From the NCBI RefSeq assembly GCF_043951865.1, contig NZ_JBINJF010000006.1, forward strand, positions 124,001-188,000: a stretch of DNA of 64,000 nt, in the 5' to 3' direction. Origin of the DNA: JAMQKA01 sp043951865 (lineage in GTDB: Bacteria; Bacteroidota; Rhodothermia; Balneolales; Balneolaceae). The position numbers and the translations under genes were made by a program. This document shows positions 17,877 to 26,654 of this stretch, piece by piece (the stretch's first letter is position 1; every line of letters begins with the position of its first letter). The notes beneath the pieces are model-generated. The model made no database searches. It was given only the letters and a program-made list of their open reading frames with translations, and was not told where the DNA came from.

Positions 17877-18386
17877 ATGAAGCGGTTACATCTCATATAC
17901 ATAATCGGGCTCAGCGTATTGCTTGCGGGTCTCCATGCCGGCAAAGTTAACGCGCAGGGGAACGATGTTTCCATCGATGTGTCTGCCAACGTCATCAGTT
18001 CCGTTGAGCTGCTGACCCTCCGGTCGATGCAGCTTTCCGGGGATGAAGCGATCAACGAGGTGATCCAGATCGATCCCACCACCAGTGCAAACGCAGGCAA
18101 GATGGTGGCCTACGGCACCCCCAATTCCGATATTCGCATCAGCTACCTCACCTCCCGTGAACTTACCCGGATGCAGGGAACCGAAACGCTCATGTTTAAC
18201 TACCGTGTGGCGGGAAACCAGCAGGAAGACCAGGGCTCGGCCGAACTGCTTGATATCGAAAACCGGGAGTTCCGTTTCAACCAGGATGGTAAATTTTTCC
18301 TCTGGATCGGGGGAAATGTAGATATTTCAACGGCCACACCCGGCAACTACCAGGGAGAGTTCACCCTTGAAATTGAGTATATATGA
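17877..18386 (+). CDS. DUF4402-like exported pilin subunit
   Basis: 169 residues from the ATG at 17877; the frame opens at 17862, but the Lys-Arg start MKRLHLIYIIG suits a signal peptide, cleaved near VNAQG. The mature part reads VSIDVSANVISSVELLTLRSMQLSG and ends GNYQGEFTLEIEYI, the opening and closing strands typical of DUF4402 and spore-coat-U-like pilins assembled by chaperone and usher. It overlaps the next gene by 4 nt (ATGA). It probably encodes a minor or tip subunit of the filament built by the genes at 21044-25329. Confidence 0.72.
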   Translation: MKRLHLIYIIGLSVLLAGLHAGKVNAQGNDVSIDVSANVISSVELLTLRSMQLSGDEAINEVIQIDPTTSANAGKMVAYGTPNSDIRISYLTSRELTRMQGTETLMFNYRVAGNQQEDQGSAELLDIENREFRFNQDGKFFLWIGGNVDISTATPGNYQGEFTLEIEYI

Positions 18387-18967
18387 CAGCGCGGTTCTGC
18401 TCCATACTTGCGTTCCTGCTGGCCTCCGGATGGAGTGGTTACGCCCAGGAGATCGAGTTCGGCAAATATGGTCCCTACCAGTTTAGCGACGTACAAGTAG
18501 CCAACCAGGAGGGATTACATTTTGGCCAGGTCATTACCGAGAGCGGTTTTTATGAAAAGGATATCAGCAACAATATTCCCCGCGTGGAACTCACAGGCGT
18601 CAAGTACCTCGATGCCTACGTCTACATCACTACAACCGGGGGATGCGGCAGCTACCCGATGTCTGACCTGAATTTTCAACTTAAAGCAGCATACGACAAT
18701 ACCGGTGGCTCCCGCCTGATCTCCGAAGCCAAATTTCTGCCGGTATCTTCCAACAACGAGTATATTTTCGAATTTCCCATCCTGGAACGCAAAAGCCTGC
18801 CTCCCGGTCCACCTCCTCCTCCGCCCACAAACGCCTTTGAGCAGTCGAAAGTGGAGGAAACAGCATATATCTACCTGTTTGGAAACATCGACGTCGGTGA
18901 CGTGGCCGCCGGCACTTATTGCAGTGAAATCAATGTAGAGATAAGCTATGTCAGTTATGACAACTAG
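18383..18967 (+). CDS. Exported pilin-like subunit with proline-rich loop
   Basis: 194 residues with a signal peptide ending SGYAQE. It shares with its neighbours the phrase GLHFGQVI near the start and a closing strand GTYCSEINVEISYVSYD, but it is more divergent than typical DUF4402. A PPGPPPPPPT stretch lies at about residues 140-150, and one Cys pair (CGSY, YCSE) could form a disulfide. It overlaps the genes on both sides by a few bases, so three genes form one transcript. A tip or minor subunit role is inferred from position and the conserved end strand. Confidence 0.62.
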   Translation: MTARFCSILAFLLASGWSGYAQEIEFGKYGPYQFSDVQVANQEGLHFGQVITESGFYEKDISNNIPRVELTGVKYLDAYVYITTTGGCGSYPMSDLNFQLKAAYDNTGGSRLISEAKFLPVSSNNEYIFEFPILERKSLPPGPPPPPPTNAFEQSKVEETAYIYLFGNIDVGDVAAGTYCSEINVEISYVSYDN

Positions 18968-18975
18968 TGTCTATT

Positions 18976-19503
18976 ATGAATTGTAATAATAAATCGTACG
19001 TTTACGTGCTGCTCTTTCTGCCGTTTCTGTTGACTGCGCCGGCAGAGAACGGGTACAGCCAGTTTCTCGATCTCGAGCTGGATGTCGACTCGGAGCTTAC
19101 CGCCACTACGGAGCGCCCGCTGCATTTTGGGACGCTCTCGCCCAACAGCGGGCGGGTTGAAATACCGTTTGGTGCGGTAAATATGGGCATATTCAGCATT
19201 CGGGCGCTTGAGCTGCAAAACCTGGTGGTCTCTATTGATATGCCGGAAGAGCTGCACCACGATAACCCGGCGGTGGAGGAAGCTGTACCACTGGACCTGC
19301 AGGCGCGCTACGGATATTCACCTCAAAATTACCAAACTTCCGAGCCTCTCCCGGAACTGACCAGCAGTATCACGGTGGCACCCACACCCGGACCGGGACC
19401 CTGGAGCATATTCTATATTTTTATCTACGGTTCCGTTAACCTGGGCAATGTGCCGGATGGCGTATACGGCAATGACATTGTACTTAATGTGGAGTACATT
19501 TAA
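18976..19503 (+). CDS. Exported pilin-like subunit
   Basis: About 175 residues from ATG 18976; an in-frame GTG at 18967, overlapping the previous stop codon, is an alternative start. It has a signal peptide (YVYVLLFLPFLLTAPAENGYSQ), then LHFGTLSPNSGRVEI and a closing GVYGNDIVLNVEYI. These two signatures match the preceding two proteins and DUF4402 pilins. A TPGPGPW loop corresponds to the proline-rich loop of the neighbour. It is the last gene of the three-gene set; no terminator was found before the repeat at 19655. Confidence 0.62.
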   Translation: MNCNNKSYVYVLLFLPFLLTAPAENGYSQFLDLELDVDSELTATTERPLHFGTLSPNSGRVEIPFGAVNMGIFSIRALELQNLVVSIDMPEELHHDNPAVEEAVPLDLQARYGYSPQNYQTSEPLPELTSSITVAPTPGPGPWSIFYIFIYGSVNLGNVPDGVYGNDIVLNVEYI

Positions 19504-19654
19504 CGCGTTTTTCGGCTAACAGGGAGGTTTTGATAACATGCTCCTCACTACTTATCAAATTGATGGAAGTGTCTCATTTCGTCCCTCCCTGAAGCGACAA
19601 TTCCCTGTGTGAGCTAACCTTTGCCCGTCCCGATACTTCTTTGAGTGGAAAAAG

Positions 19655-20060
19655 AGTATTTCCCCAATAGTGGTGTTCCTTTTGGCTTGATCCAAAAGGA
19701 ACATAAAAGATCCAGGCGGTGAATGGGGCACCCGCACAATTCAAGGCCGGAAAAAGCCGATCTATATTTTTTTTCCTGTCTCCTCGTCAAACAGAAATCT
19801 TCCGTTTTGGAATGATGCTATAACCCGTTCATGCTACTTTCTCCTTCGAAATCCATAATCCCCAATTCATAATCCTTCATTCCCTTCCGGCCCAGAATTT
19901 ATAAGCCGCCCGGGACAAGCGCAGCAGCGGCGCGGTTTAGTTATTTGTAGAGTGGTTATTCGTTATTTGTTTGACCAATAACTGATAACCAACCTCCCCC
20001 GGTACCTTTTTGGGTTCGTTATTTGGTCGTCCAAAAAATGAACAGGGAAAGCGAATGAAG
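19655..20060. repeat. Composite C/D repeat, copy 2
   Basis: It starts with the hairpin GTTCCTTTTGG/CCAAAAGGAAC at 19674-19702 and GGCGGTGAATGGGGCACCCGC. It continues with ATTCAAGGCCGG, TCCTCGTCAAACAGAAATCT and CTATAACCCGTTCATGC (also present at 26205-26420), then GCGGCGCGGTTTA and GAGTGGTTATT (also at 545-575). It ends with TTATTTGGTCGTCCAAAAAA. The rest of 19504-20347 is spacer and the 5' leader of the major-pilin gene. Confidence 0.6.
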
Positions 20061-20347
20061 AAACCCAAAAGGAAAAGGGCTACATTAAAGCTTTATAACT
20101 TGCCTGATCCCACCTCCACCTGTATCATTGGGGCGAGTTGAAAACAGGACAAAAAGCGTGCGAGAATGCAAAATATTCCACTTGCTCTTCCCCTAATAAA
20201 TGTACACTTGCGGGCTCCAGAGCCCAATATTAAAGAATTCTTAATTAATCGATCTTAATTTTACAAACAGCTTCTTTTTGCTAGGTTAACGACAGAAACA
20301 AGCAACAACAACAGTTTTTTAAACCGTAACAAACATACATAAAAATC

Positions 20348-20929
20348 ATGAAACGTTTACTCTCATTCATCCCCGCGTTGGCTTTCGTGCTGGTATTAAC
20401 AGGTAGTGCCTTTGGGCAGACAACCAGTGCTACAATTAGTGCAAATGCAGAAGTTGCAACAAATATAAGTGCCGAACAAGTGCAAGATGGTGACCTGAAT
20501 TTTGGTATTATATCAAGTGATTTTGAAGGCCAAAATACCCCTCCAACTGTAAATACTGACGGTACTACAGGCGGGCTTGTCGATGCTGGTGATGCGCAGG
20601 TCGGATTAGTTAGCATTTCGGGACAGGCAGGCGAAACAGTAGTTATTGAAACTTCTGAAACTGTCAGCCTTGATAACTCAGGTACTTCAATCACACTTAC
20701 CCCTTCCTATGATTACACAGATGCAAATGGTCAAACTGGTACTCTAAAAGGAATTAATGCTTCAACCTCCAATAGTACTACGAGTTTTGATCTAACATTA
20801 GATTCAAATGATGGAGAAAGTACAATTATAATTGGCGGTACCCTTTCTGAAAATGAAGGAGGACAGTTGCCTGAAGGTACTTATTCAGGTACTATTACAC
20901 TTAATATAGACTATAGTACTGGTAGCTAA
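20348..20929 (+). CDS. DUF4402 major pilin candidate
   Basis: 193 residues with a classic signal peptide (MKRLLSFIPALAFVLVLTGSAFGQ). The mature protein begins TTSATISANAEVATNISAEQ, carries DLNFGIISSD and VGLVSISGQAGETVVIE, and ends LPEGTYSGTITLNIDYSTGS, the full DUF4402 pattern of an incomplete Ig fold to be completed by donor strand. It is Thr/Ser/Asn-rich with no Cys. Base composition is unlike its neighbours (about 35% G+C in 20461-20520 against about 68% in 21421-21480). A strong terminator follows directly, separating it from the chaperone. It is the most likely main subunit of the filament. Confidence 0.8.
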   Translation: MKRLLSFIPALAFVLVLTGSAFGQTTSATISANAEVATNISAEQVQDGDLNFGIISSDFEGQNTPPTVNTDGTTGGLVDAGDAQVGLVSISGQAGETVVIETSETVSLDNSGTSITLTPSYDYTDANGQTGTLKGINASTSNSTTSFDLTLDSNDGESTIIIGGTLSENEGGQLPEGTYSGTITLNIDYSTGS

Positions 20930-20950
20930 CATGCATTCAATAGTTTTTAA

Positions 20951-20984
20951 AGCTTCAGGTGCCCAATCACCTGAAGCTTTTTTT
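20951..20984 (+). terminator. Rho-independent terminator after the major pilin gene
   Basis: A perfect 11-bp stem AGCTTCAGGTG/CACCTGAAGCT with a short loop, followed by a run of T. It lies between the pilin (ends 20929) and the chaperone (starts 21044), all on the same strand. Partial read-through would give much more pilin than chaperone and usher, as expected for filament assembly. Confidence 0.9.
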
Positions 20985-21043
20985 ATAAAAACCAACTTTA
21001 CCTATATTGTGGCCTTATTTATCAGGTTAAAAACTATTAAGCT

Positions 21044-21904
21044 ATGTTAAAGACCATATCAAAACCTATACAACAGGCTACAATATTTTTCGGGACGCTT
21101 CTCTTCGCGACGCTATTTTTCGCAACACAAGTCCAGGCGCAGGTCAGCATTGCGCCCACCTCGCTGTTTTTCGACAGCCAGAACCGCTTTGGTTCATTGA
21201 CCATCAGCAACGGGGGGCAGCAGGCCCAGGAGATCTCCATCAGCACGGAGTTCGGCTATCCCACGTCGGTTGACGGGGATCTGCAGATTGTACGGGATTC
21301 GTTGCTGGCGCAGGAGAAATCGCTGGCCTCCTGGATGAAAGTATTTCCTCAAAATTTTACGCTTCAGCCCAACCAGCGGCAGGTCGTGCGGTTTGTGACC
21401 CAGCCGCCCCAGGGACTGGACCCCGGCGGGTACTGGTCGCGCGTGCAGGTTTCTTCCAACCCGGTGTCGCCCCCTATCGAGTCGGTGGAGGAAGGACAGG
21501 TCGGAGCCCAGATTAACCTCGTCGTCAACCAGGTCATCTCGGCCCATTTCAGAACCAGTGACGCCACCACCGGCGTTGAGGTAACGGGGGTCGACTTCAC
21601 GCAGGCAGACAGTACCAATACCGGCGAAATAGCGGTCCACATGGAACAGACCGGCAACGCCCCGTTTATCGGGTCGGTCGGCGTCCAGGTGCAAAATGAG
21701 GCTGGTGAAACGGTGTTCGAGACTTCCACGACCAATTCGGTATACACCACCATCACCCGCACGTTCAGTTTCGATATTTCCGATCTCTCCCCCGGCACCT
21801 ATACTGTTTCGGGGAGTGTGAGCAGCGAGCGCCGGGATATCAGCCAGGATAATTTGCTGCAAATAGAACCGGTCACCTTTGAACGTACAATAACGATTGA
21901 GTGA
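21044..21904 (+). CDS. PapD-like periplasmic pilus chaperone
   Basis: 286 residues with a signal peptide ending VQAQ. Domain 1 starts VSIAPTSLFFDSQNRFGSLTISN and has SWMKVFPQNFTLQPNQRQVVRFVTQPPQGL, the F1-G1 region that donates a strand to pilins; domain 2 (about residues 170-285) is another Ig-like unit ending FERTITIE. The layout matches chaperones of archaic or DUF4402-linked systems rather than FimC. It overlaps the usher by 4 nt (GTGA). It should escort the pilins of 17877-20929 through the periplasm. Confidence 0.8.
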   Translation: MLKTISKPIQQATIFFGTLLFATLFFATQVQAQVSIAPTSLFFDSQNRFGSLTISNGGQQAQEISISTEFGYPTSVDGDLQIVRDSLLAQEKSLASWMKVFPQNFTLQPNQRQVVRFVTQPPQGLDPGGYWSRVQVSSNPVSPPIESVEEGQVGAQINLVVNQVISAHFRTSDATTGVEVTGVDFTQADSTNTGEIAVHMEQTGNAPFIGSVGVQVQNEAGETVFETSTTNSVYTTITRTFSFDISDLSPGTYTVSGSVSSERRDISQDNLLQIEPVTFERTITIE

Positions 21905-24900
21905 GAACATGGGCGGCCATAAAACATATCTCCGTTTGGGCAACGGCAATCATGCTGCTGTTTGCCTTTGCGCCGCCGTCTCACGCCCAGCAGGGTGATA
22001 CCGAGGCCACCGAAGTCTATCTAACCTTTCGGTATCGCGGTATCGTCAATGTCTACGTTACCAGCTATTACAAAGACGACCAGTTTTACCTGCCGGTCAG
22101 CGAGCTTTTCAACGCGTTACAGATTCAACACCAGGTTGACCAGGGGACGCTCACGGTTTCCGGGAGCTACCTGGGGGAAACTGAATTTGAGCTCAACTTC
22201 CAGCAGCAGGTGGCCCGCGCCGGGGATACCGAAATGGAGCTGCGGGCCGACGATTTTATCATTCCCGGCATCGACTATTTTGTAACCCCTGCCGTTTTCG
22301 AGGAGCTTTTCGGGCTCACCTTTACCACAAATTTCAACAATCTCACCCTCGACCTGGAGACCGAGGACCGCATGCCGGTGGTCGCCCAGTACGAGCGGGA
22401 ACAGCGCAGACAGCAGCTGGACCGTGACGAGCCGCTTTACGAGCAAACCTTCTATCCCCTGCGCTACGACCGCGAACACAACGTTGTTGACGGGGCCTTC
22501 CTGGATTACAACCTCTCTGCGGTCTACAGTGGCGGTTCTGCCCTGTTTACCTTCAGCAATGCGATCGGGGGCGAGCTTTTGGCCGGAGACCTGCAGGGCA
22601 ACCTGTTCGGGGCGTTTTCACAACAGCAGCAGTCATTTACCACCAGCGGCCTGCGGTGGCGCTACGTTCAGCGAAACAACAGCTATTTCAGCAGTGCGGT
22701 TGTCGGGCAGACCAACTCCGAGGGGTTCGGCCAGCGCTCCATACGCGGGGTGCGGGTCACCAATAAACCTGTTGAGCCCCGCCGCCTTTTTGACCGCTAC
22801 GCCATCGACGGCAACACCACGCCCCAGTCGGAAGTTGAGCTCTACCTGAATAACAGTCTGGTGGATTACCAGGAAGCCGATGAAAGCGGCAATTATCGCT
22901 TTGTGGTGCCGCTTACCTACGGGAGTACCAGTTATTCCATCCGCATCTATACCCCTTCCGGACAGGCAATAGAGCGCAACAGCCGCCTGCAGGTTCCATT
23001 TGACTATATTCCGAAGGGAGAAGTAGATTACTCGGTTAGCGCGGGTGAACTGACAAACCCGATCCTGGGGTTCACCAACGGCGGATACATGGCTGACGCC
23101 TCGGTTTCGGCCGGACTCAGCAACTGGCTGACTGCCCGGGCCTCTACCGAATACCTGACCCAATTTCACAACACGGTGCCCTCCTTTACCGGCACGCTCA
23201 ATGCCCGGCTTTTCTCCAACTACCTGGTCAGCGCCAATGTCAATTCGGAAAATTTCTACCGGTTCAGCTCAAGCGTGGTGTACGGCAGCGGGGCCAGCTG
23301 GAGTCTATCCTACGACTACAATCCCGGTGACAGCCGGCTTTACAATGTGGGAGGCAGCGATCACCAGGCGCGGATCAATCTGTTTACCCCTTTTAACCTT
23401 GGGACGGTCCCGCTCAATATTCGCTGGTCTTCCACCTACCAGCAAAATGCCTCCTCCAGCCTGCTGCGCTACCGGGCCAACCTCAGCACACGGCTGGGCA
23501 GGCTCAATATCCGTTTGGGATACCAGGATCAACAGTCAGGGGCGCTTGCTCTTGTGAGCACCCAATCTTCGCGGCTGACCAACTCCTACACCTACTCCAT
23601 GGGGCGCAGACCCGACACCCCGCACTTGATCCGCGGCATGTTTATACGGGGACAGGTAAGCTATCTGCCCGGTATCCGGGAGTTTGAGGAGATGGAATTC
23701 CAGCTCTCCCGCGACCTGTTACGCACCGGCCGCCTGCAGCTCTCTTTTGGTCACAACTTTTTGGGAGATTTTAACACCGTGGGACTCAATGTAAGTATCG
23801 ATTTAAACAACGTGAGGAGTAACACCTCTGCAACTTCCAACGGCTCGCAGTATTCCCTGACCCAAAATATTCGGGGCTCTGTCGGCTACGACGGTTACGG
23901 CGACCAGGTAATCCTCAACAACCGGCAACAAGTGGGACAGGCCGGCACCGCCGTGCGCCTGTTTATTGACAACGACAACGACGGGGAATACCGGCAGGAG
24001 GTGGATGACCTGATCCGGGATCCGGCCGTGCGGCTGAACAGGAGCAGCGGACGAACCTCGGTCAAAAATGGGCTCAACTACATCTCCCAGCTGCTGCCCT
24101 ACTACCGGTATGACATCGAAATCAACAAGAGTGCACTCAGCAATCCCCTGCTGGTTCCCGAAGTAGAAAACTTTTCCATTATCACCGATCCCAACCAGTA
24201 CAAGCCGATCGAGATACCGTTTTACCTTTCCGGGGTGATCTCCGGCCGGGTGGAACGACTGCAGGTGCAGGGAAGTGACAGCACGCGGGAAGGGCTTTCC
24301 GGGGTTCGGTTGTACCTGCAATCAAACTACCGGGATGCCGGGTCGCGTCGCCCCCACTCCGAAGAGATCCGCACATTTTCTGACGGCTCTTTCTATACCT
24401 ACGAAGTGCCCCCGGGCAAGTACCACCTGTTTGTGGATCCAAACCAGCTGGAATTCCTGGGAGGAGACATCGAGCCCGATACGATGAATATTGAAGTCAA
24501 AGCCCTTCCCGAAGGCGATTTCATTGAAAACCTGCTGTTTACCGTCGCCCCGGAAAAAGACACGCTAAGAACGAATATGCCTGAATCTCCCCGGGCGCAG
24601 TCGGACCAAACCCAGTTTGTGGTACAGGTTGGCAGCTACCGGTACTACCGAAATGCGGCCCAGGCCGCTGAGCGGGCCCGCAACGAATTCAATCAAGCGT
24701 TCTCCATCCGGTTCAATCCCCAAACAAATTTAAATGCTGTGCGCTCTTCCCCCGTTACCGATTGGGACGCTGCCCTGGAGTTACTTTCAAAAGTGCGCGC
24801 AATCCCGATCTTCGATAATCCAGCACTGGTAATTCAGGATAAAAAGCAGGGGTCCGTTCCGGTTCAGGTGGCCACTTTTACCACAAGACAGGAGGCCCGG

Positions 24901-25329
24901 CAGTTTATCAGCGAGACTAATGATACCCTGGAGTATGAGCTCAATTATTATCAAAATCCGGCTGATGAGCTGTTCAAGGTCTACCTGCTGATCGATCCAA
25001 CTATGGAAGACCCCGCCCAGAAAATTGAGCAGTTGCAAAACACCGACCGGTTCGGAACCACCTCTGCCATACAAACCGATTCCCTGATACTCCGGGAAAC
25101 CGAGCTTGCCTACGAGATAAGGATCAGCGAGACAGATGAAGATCCGGATTCAGGCCTTGTTTTTCCCGAAGAGATTCCCAGTGGAGACGTTGAGAAAGGC
25201 TCCGCGCCGGGCACCGCAATCACCATCAAGAACCTGGGAAGCTGGAGGCGAACCCTCGAGATCCAGGCCGCTCTTAAACAATTAAATCCTGATATAGCAC
25301 CGACTGTCATCCTAAAGCCCAAAAACTAA
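21901..25329 (+). CDS. Fimbrial usher-like outer-membrane protein with C-terminal SPOR-like repeats
   Basis: 1,142 residues starting at GTG within the chaperone stop, with a signal peptide ending SHAQ. Order: an N-terminal periplasmic domain (VYLTFRYRGIVNVYV ... YFVTPAVFEELFGLTF), a long beta-barrel of about 600 residues with a plug-like segment (YAIDGNTTPQSEVELYLNNS, FVVPLTYGSTSYSIRIYTPSG), and an SdrD-type domain (RLFIDNDNDGEYRQEVDD, LPYYRYDIEINKSAL) as in ushers. A carboxypeptidase-regulatory-like domain follows (ISGRVERL ... YEVPPGKYHLFVDP). Residues about 904-1055 carry two SPOR-like units (FVVQVGSYRYYRNAAQAAE and VPVQVATFTTRQEARQFI). SPOR domains bind peptidoglycan; ushers normally end after small C-terminal domains, so this tail is unusual. 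It is the likely pilus exit pore. Confidence 0.8.
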   Translation: MRTWAAIKHISVWATAIMLLFAFAPPSHAQQGDTEATEVYLTFRYRGIVNVYVTSYYKDDQFYLPVSELFNALQIQHQVDQGTLTVSGSYLGETEFELNFQQQVARAGDTEMELRADDFIIPGIDYFVTPAVFEELFGLTFTTNFNNLTLDLETEDRMPVVAQYEREQRRQQLDRDEPLYEQTFYPLRYDREHNVVDGAFLDYNLSAVYSGGSALFTFSNAIGGELLAGDLQGNLFGAFSQQQQSFTTSGLRWRYVQRNNSYFSSAVVGQTNSEGFGQRSIRGVRVTNKPVEPRRLFDRYAIDGNTTPQSEVELYLNNSLVDYQEADESGNYRFVVPLTYGSTSYSIRIYTPSGQAIERNSRLQVPFDYIPKGEVDYSVSAGELTNPILGFTNGGYMADASVSAGLSNWLTARASTEYLTQFHNTVPSFTGTLNARLFSNYLVSANVNSENFYRFSSSVVYGSGASWSLSYDYNPGDSRLYNVGGSDHQARINLFTPFNLGTVPLNIRWSSTYQQNASSSLLRYRANLSTRLGRLNIRLGYQDQQSGALALVSTQSSRLTNSYTYSMGRRPDTPHLIRGMFIRGQVSYLPGIREFEEMEFQLSRDLLRTGRLQLSFGHNFLGDFNTVGLNVSIDLNNVRSNTSATSNGSQYSLTQNIRGSVGYDGYGDQVILNNRQQVGQAGTAVRLFIDNDNDGEYRQEVDDLIRDPAVRLNRSSGRTSVKNGLNYISQLLPYYRYDIEINKSALSNPLLVPEVENFSIITDPNQYKPIEIPFYLSGVISGRVERLQVQGSDSTREGLSGVRLYLQSNYRDAGSRRPHSEEIRTFSDGSFYTYEVPPGKYHLFVDPNQLEFLGGDIEPDTMNIEVKALPEGDFIENLLFTVAPEKDTLRTNMPESPRAQSDQTQFVVQVGSYRYYRNAAQAAERARNEFNQAFSIRFNPQTNLNAVRSSPVTDWDAALELLSKVRAIPIFDNPALVIQDKKQGSVPVQVATFTTRQEARQFISETNDTLEYELNYYQNPADELFKVYLLIDPTMEDPAQKIEQLQNTDRFGTTSAIQTDSLILRETELAYEIRISETDEDPDSGLVFPEEIPSGDVEKGSAPGTAITIKNLGSWRRTLEIQAALKQLNPDIAPTVILKPKN

Positions 25330-25526
25330 CGGCTGTCAACCGGACGCTAACGAAAATATTTAGCAGCTTATGTTTTCAGAAGAGATAAATGCGCTTTAAT
25401 AACAACAAAATCATGAAATGGGATAGAAATTTATAGTTTCGATCTCCGATCCAGAACTTTTAATCAGTTTCTATCCTTTTTTATATGGGAAGGAAATACG
25501 GGATAGAAGAATCCTGTCTTACTTTT

Positions 25527-25943
25527 TTAAAAATAGTCAATAGTTGTGACAAGCGTACCACTGTACATGCCGCGATATCCCCGATCCCCGTTTTGCTGAT
25601 CGGCTCCGGAGAACCTGATATTAACGTGTTCTGAATCTTCCTGGTTGGCCATATCCACTGACAACGTTACGCTGTCTCCCTCCGTGTTGGTCAACTTCAA
25701 TTCTTTTTCGGATTCGATATGCACCTGTTTTCGATCCATTCCCGTCAGGGCGATTGTCCCGATCTCCCCATGTACCCCGTTCTCTGCAAACATAAGGTTG
25801 GGCTTGCTCTCCGAGGTTGCACTGACGCTGCTCTCTACCTTTACAGAAACACGCATGGTAGCCTGGGCGGTACTCTGGGCATGGCTCCAGATCGTCACCA
25901 TCGTAAGCAGAAGAAAAGTCAGTATGTAATTCTTGTTAATCAC
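25527..25943 (-). CDS. Exported DUF4402-like pilin on opposite strand
   Basis: 138 residues with a signal peptide (NYILTFLLLTMVTIWSHAQ). The mature part starts STAQATMRVSVKVESSVSA, has NLMFAENG and IGTIALTGMDRKQVHIE, and ends YRGMYSGTLVTTIDYF, the DUF4402 opening and closing strands. It is shorter than the plus-strand pilins. It is convergent with the usher gene, with 197 bp between the stop codons, so it is transcribed separately. It may be an alternative or inhibitory subunit of the same system. Confidence 0.68.
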   Translation of the reverse strand: MINKNYILTFLLLTMVTIWSHAQSTAQATMRVSVKVESSVSATSESKPNLMFAENGVHGEIGTIALTGMDRKQVHIESEKELKLTNTEGDSVTLSVDMANQEDSEHVNIRFSGADQQNGDRGYRGMYSGTLVTTIDYF

Positions 25944-26204
25944 CCTTGCTCCTGATCCCTTTTTCAGTTCAGGAGTATAATATTAAAAATTCTTAATATT
26001 ATTAAATTTTAATGTTAATTAGTTTTTCCTAATAGTATAAATACCTGTTTACACACTTAAAACCGGTCTTTTACAATAGTTATATTTTCCATCAGCTATA
26101 AATCTGTCTTCAACAGGATTTTAGGATTGGAATTAAAACCGGCATATTCGTCTATTTGGCGAAAGTTGACTAGAAAGCACAGATAAGAAAAAGGCTATTT
26201 TCTA

Positions 26205-26420
26205 CAACTCGTTGGGGCGGGACATGTCGCGTCTGTACTGGATTTTGCCTCGGCTTCCGCGCCCCATTCAAGGCCGGTAGAGCACGGGAGATGTTTTTTA
26301 TCTCCTCGTCAAACAGAAATCTTCCGATTGGTTATTGGTGCTATAGCCCGTTCATGCAAACTCGCCTTTAAAATCCATAATCCTTCCTTCTTCATTCATA
26401 ATCCCCCCACTCCGCTGCAG
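26205..26420. repeat. Composite C/D repeat, partial copy 3
   Basis: Shares GCCCCATTCAAGGCCGG, TCCTCGTCAAACAGAAATCT, TTCCG, CTATAGCCCGTTCATGC and AAATCCATAATCC with 19720-19880. The left hairpin module and the right end are missing. The surrounding sequence 25944-26600 holds no gene. Confidence 0.6.
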
Positions 26421-26600
26421 GCGTGGAGGGATAGAGAACGATGCCCTTTCTAAAACACCCCGGGTGTTCGAACAAGGCCCTGGTACCAAACCTACCGTGA
26501 CTTTTTGTGGATACCCAGTCTAGACAAACCAGCAGCGTGGAAATAATGGATTGGCTTTCCTCTGAGGAAACTCAGGTCGTGTTTAGACTCTCCAAAACTA

Positions 26601-26628
26601 AAAAAGCCCCTCAGTGAGGGGCTTTTAT
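26601..26628 (-). terminator. Terminator for the pdh operon
   Basis: The palindrome AAAGCCCCTCAGTGAGGGGCTTT is followed, in the minus direction, by a T-rich tract (TTTTTTAGTTTT). It lies 27 nt downstream of the pdhC stop codon. The plus-strand side is also T-rich (CTTTTATTT), so it might work both ways. Confidence 0.85.
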
Positions 26629-26654
26629 TTAGAAGGTCGGATTTACTATTTCGT

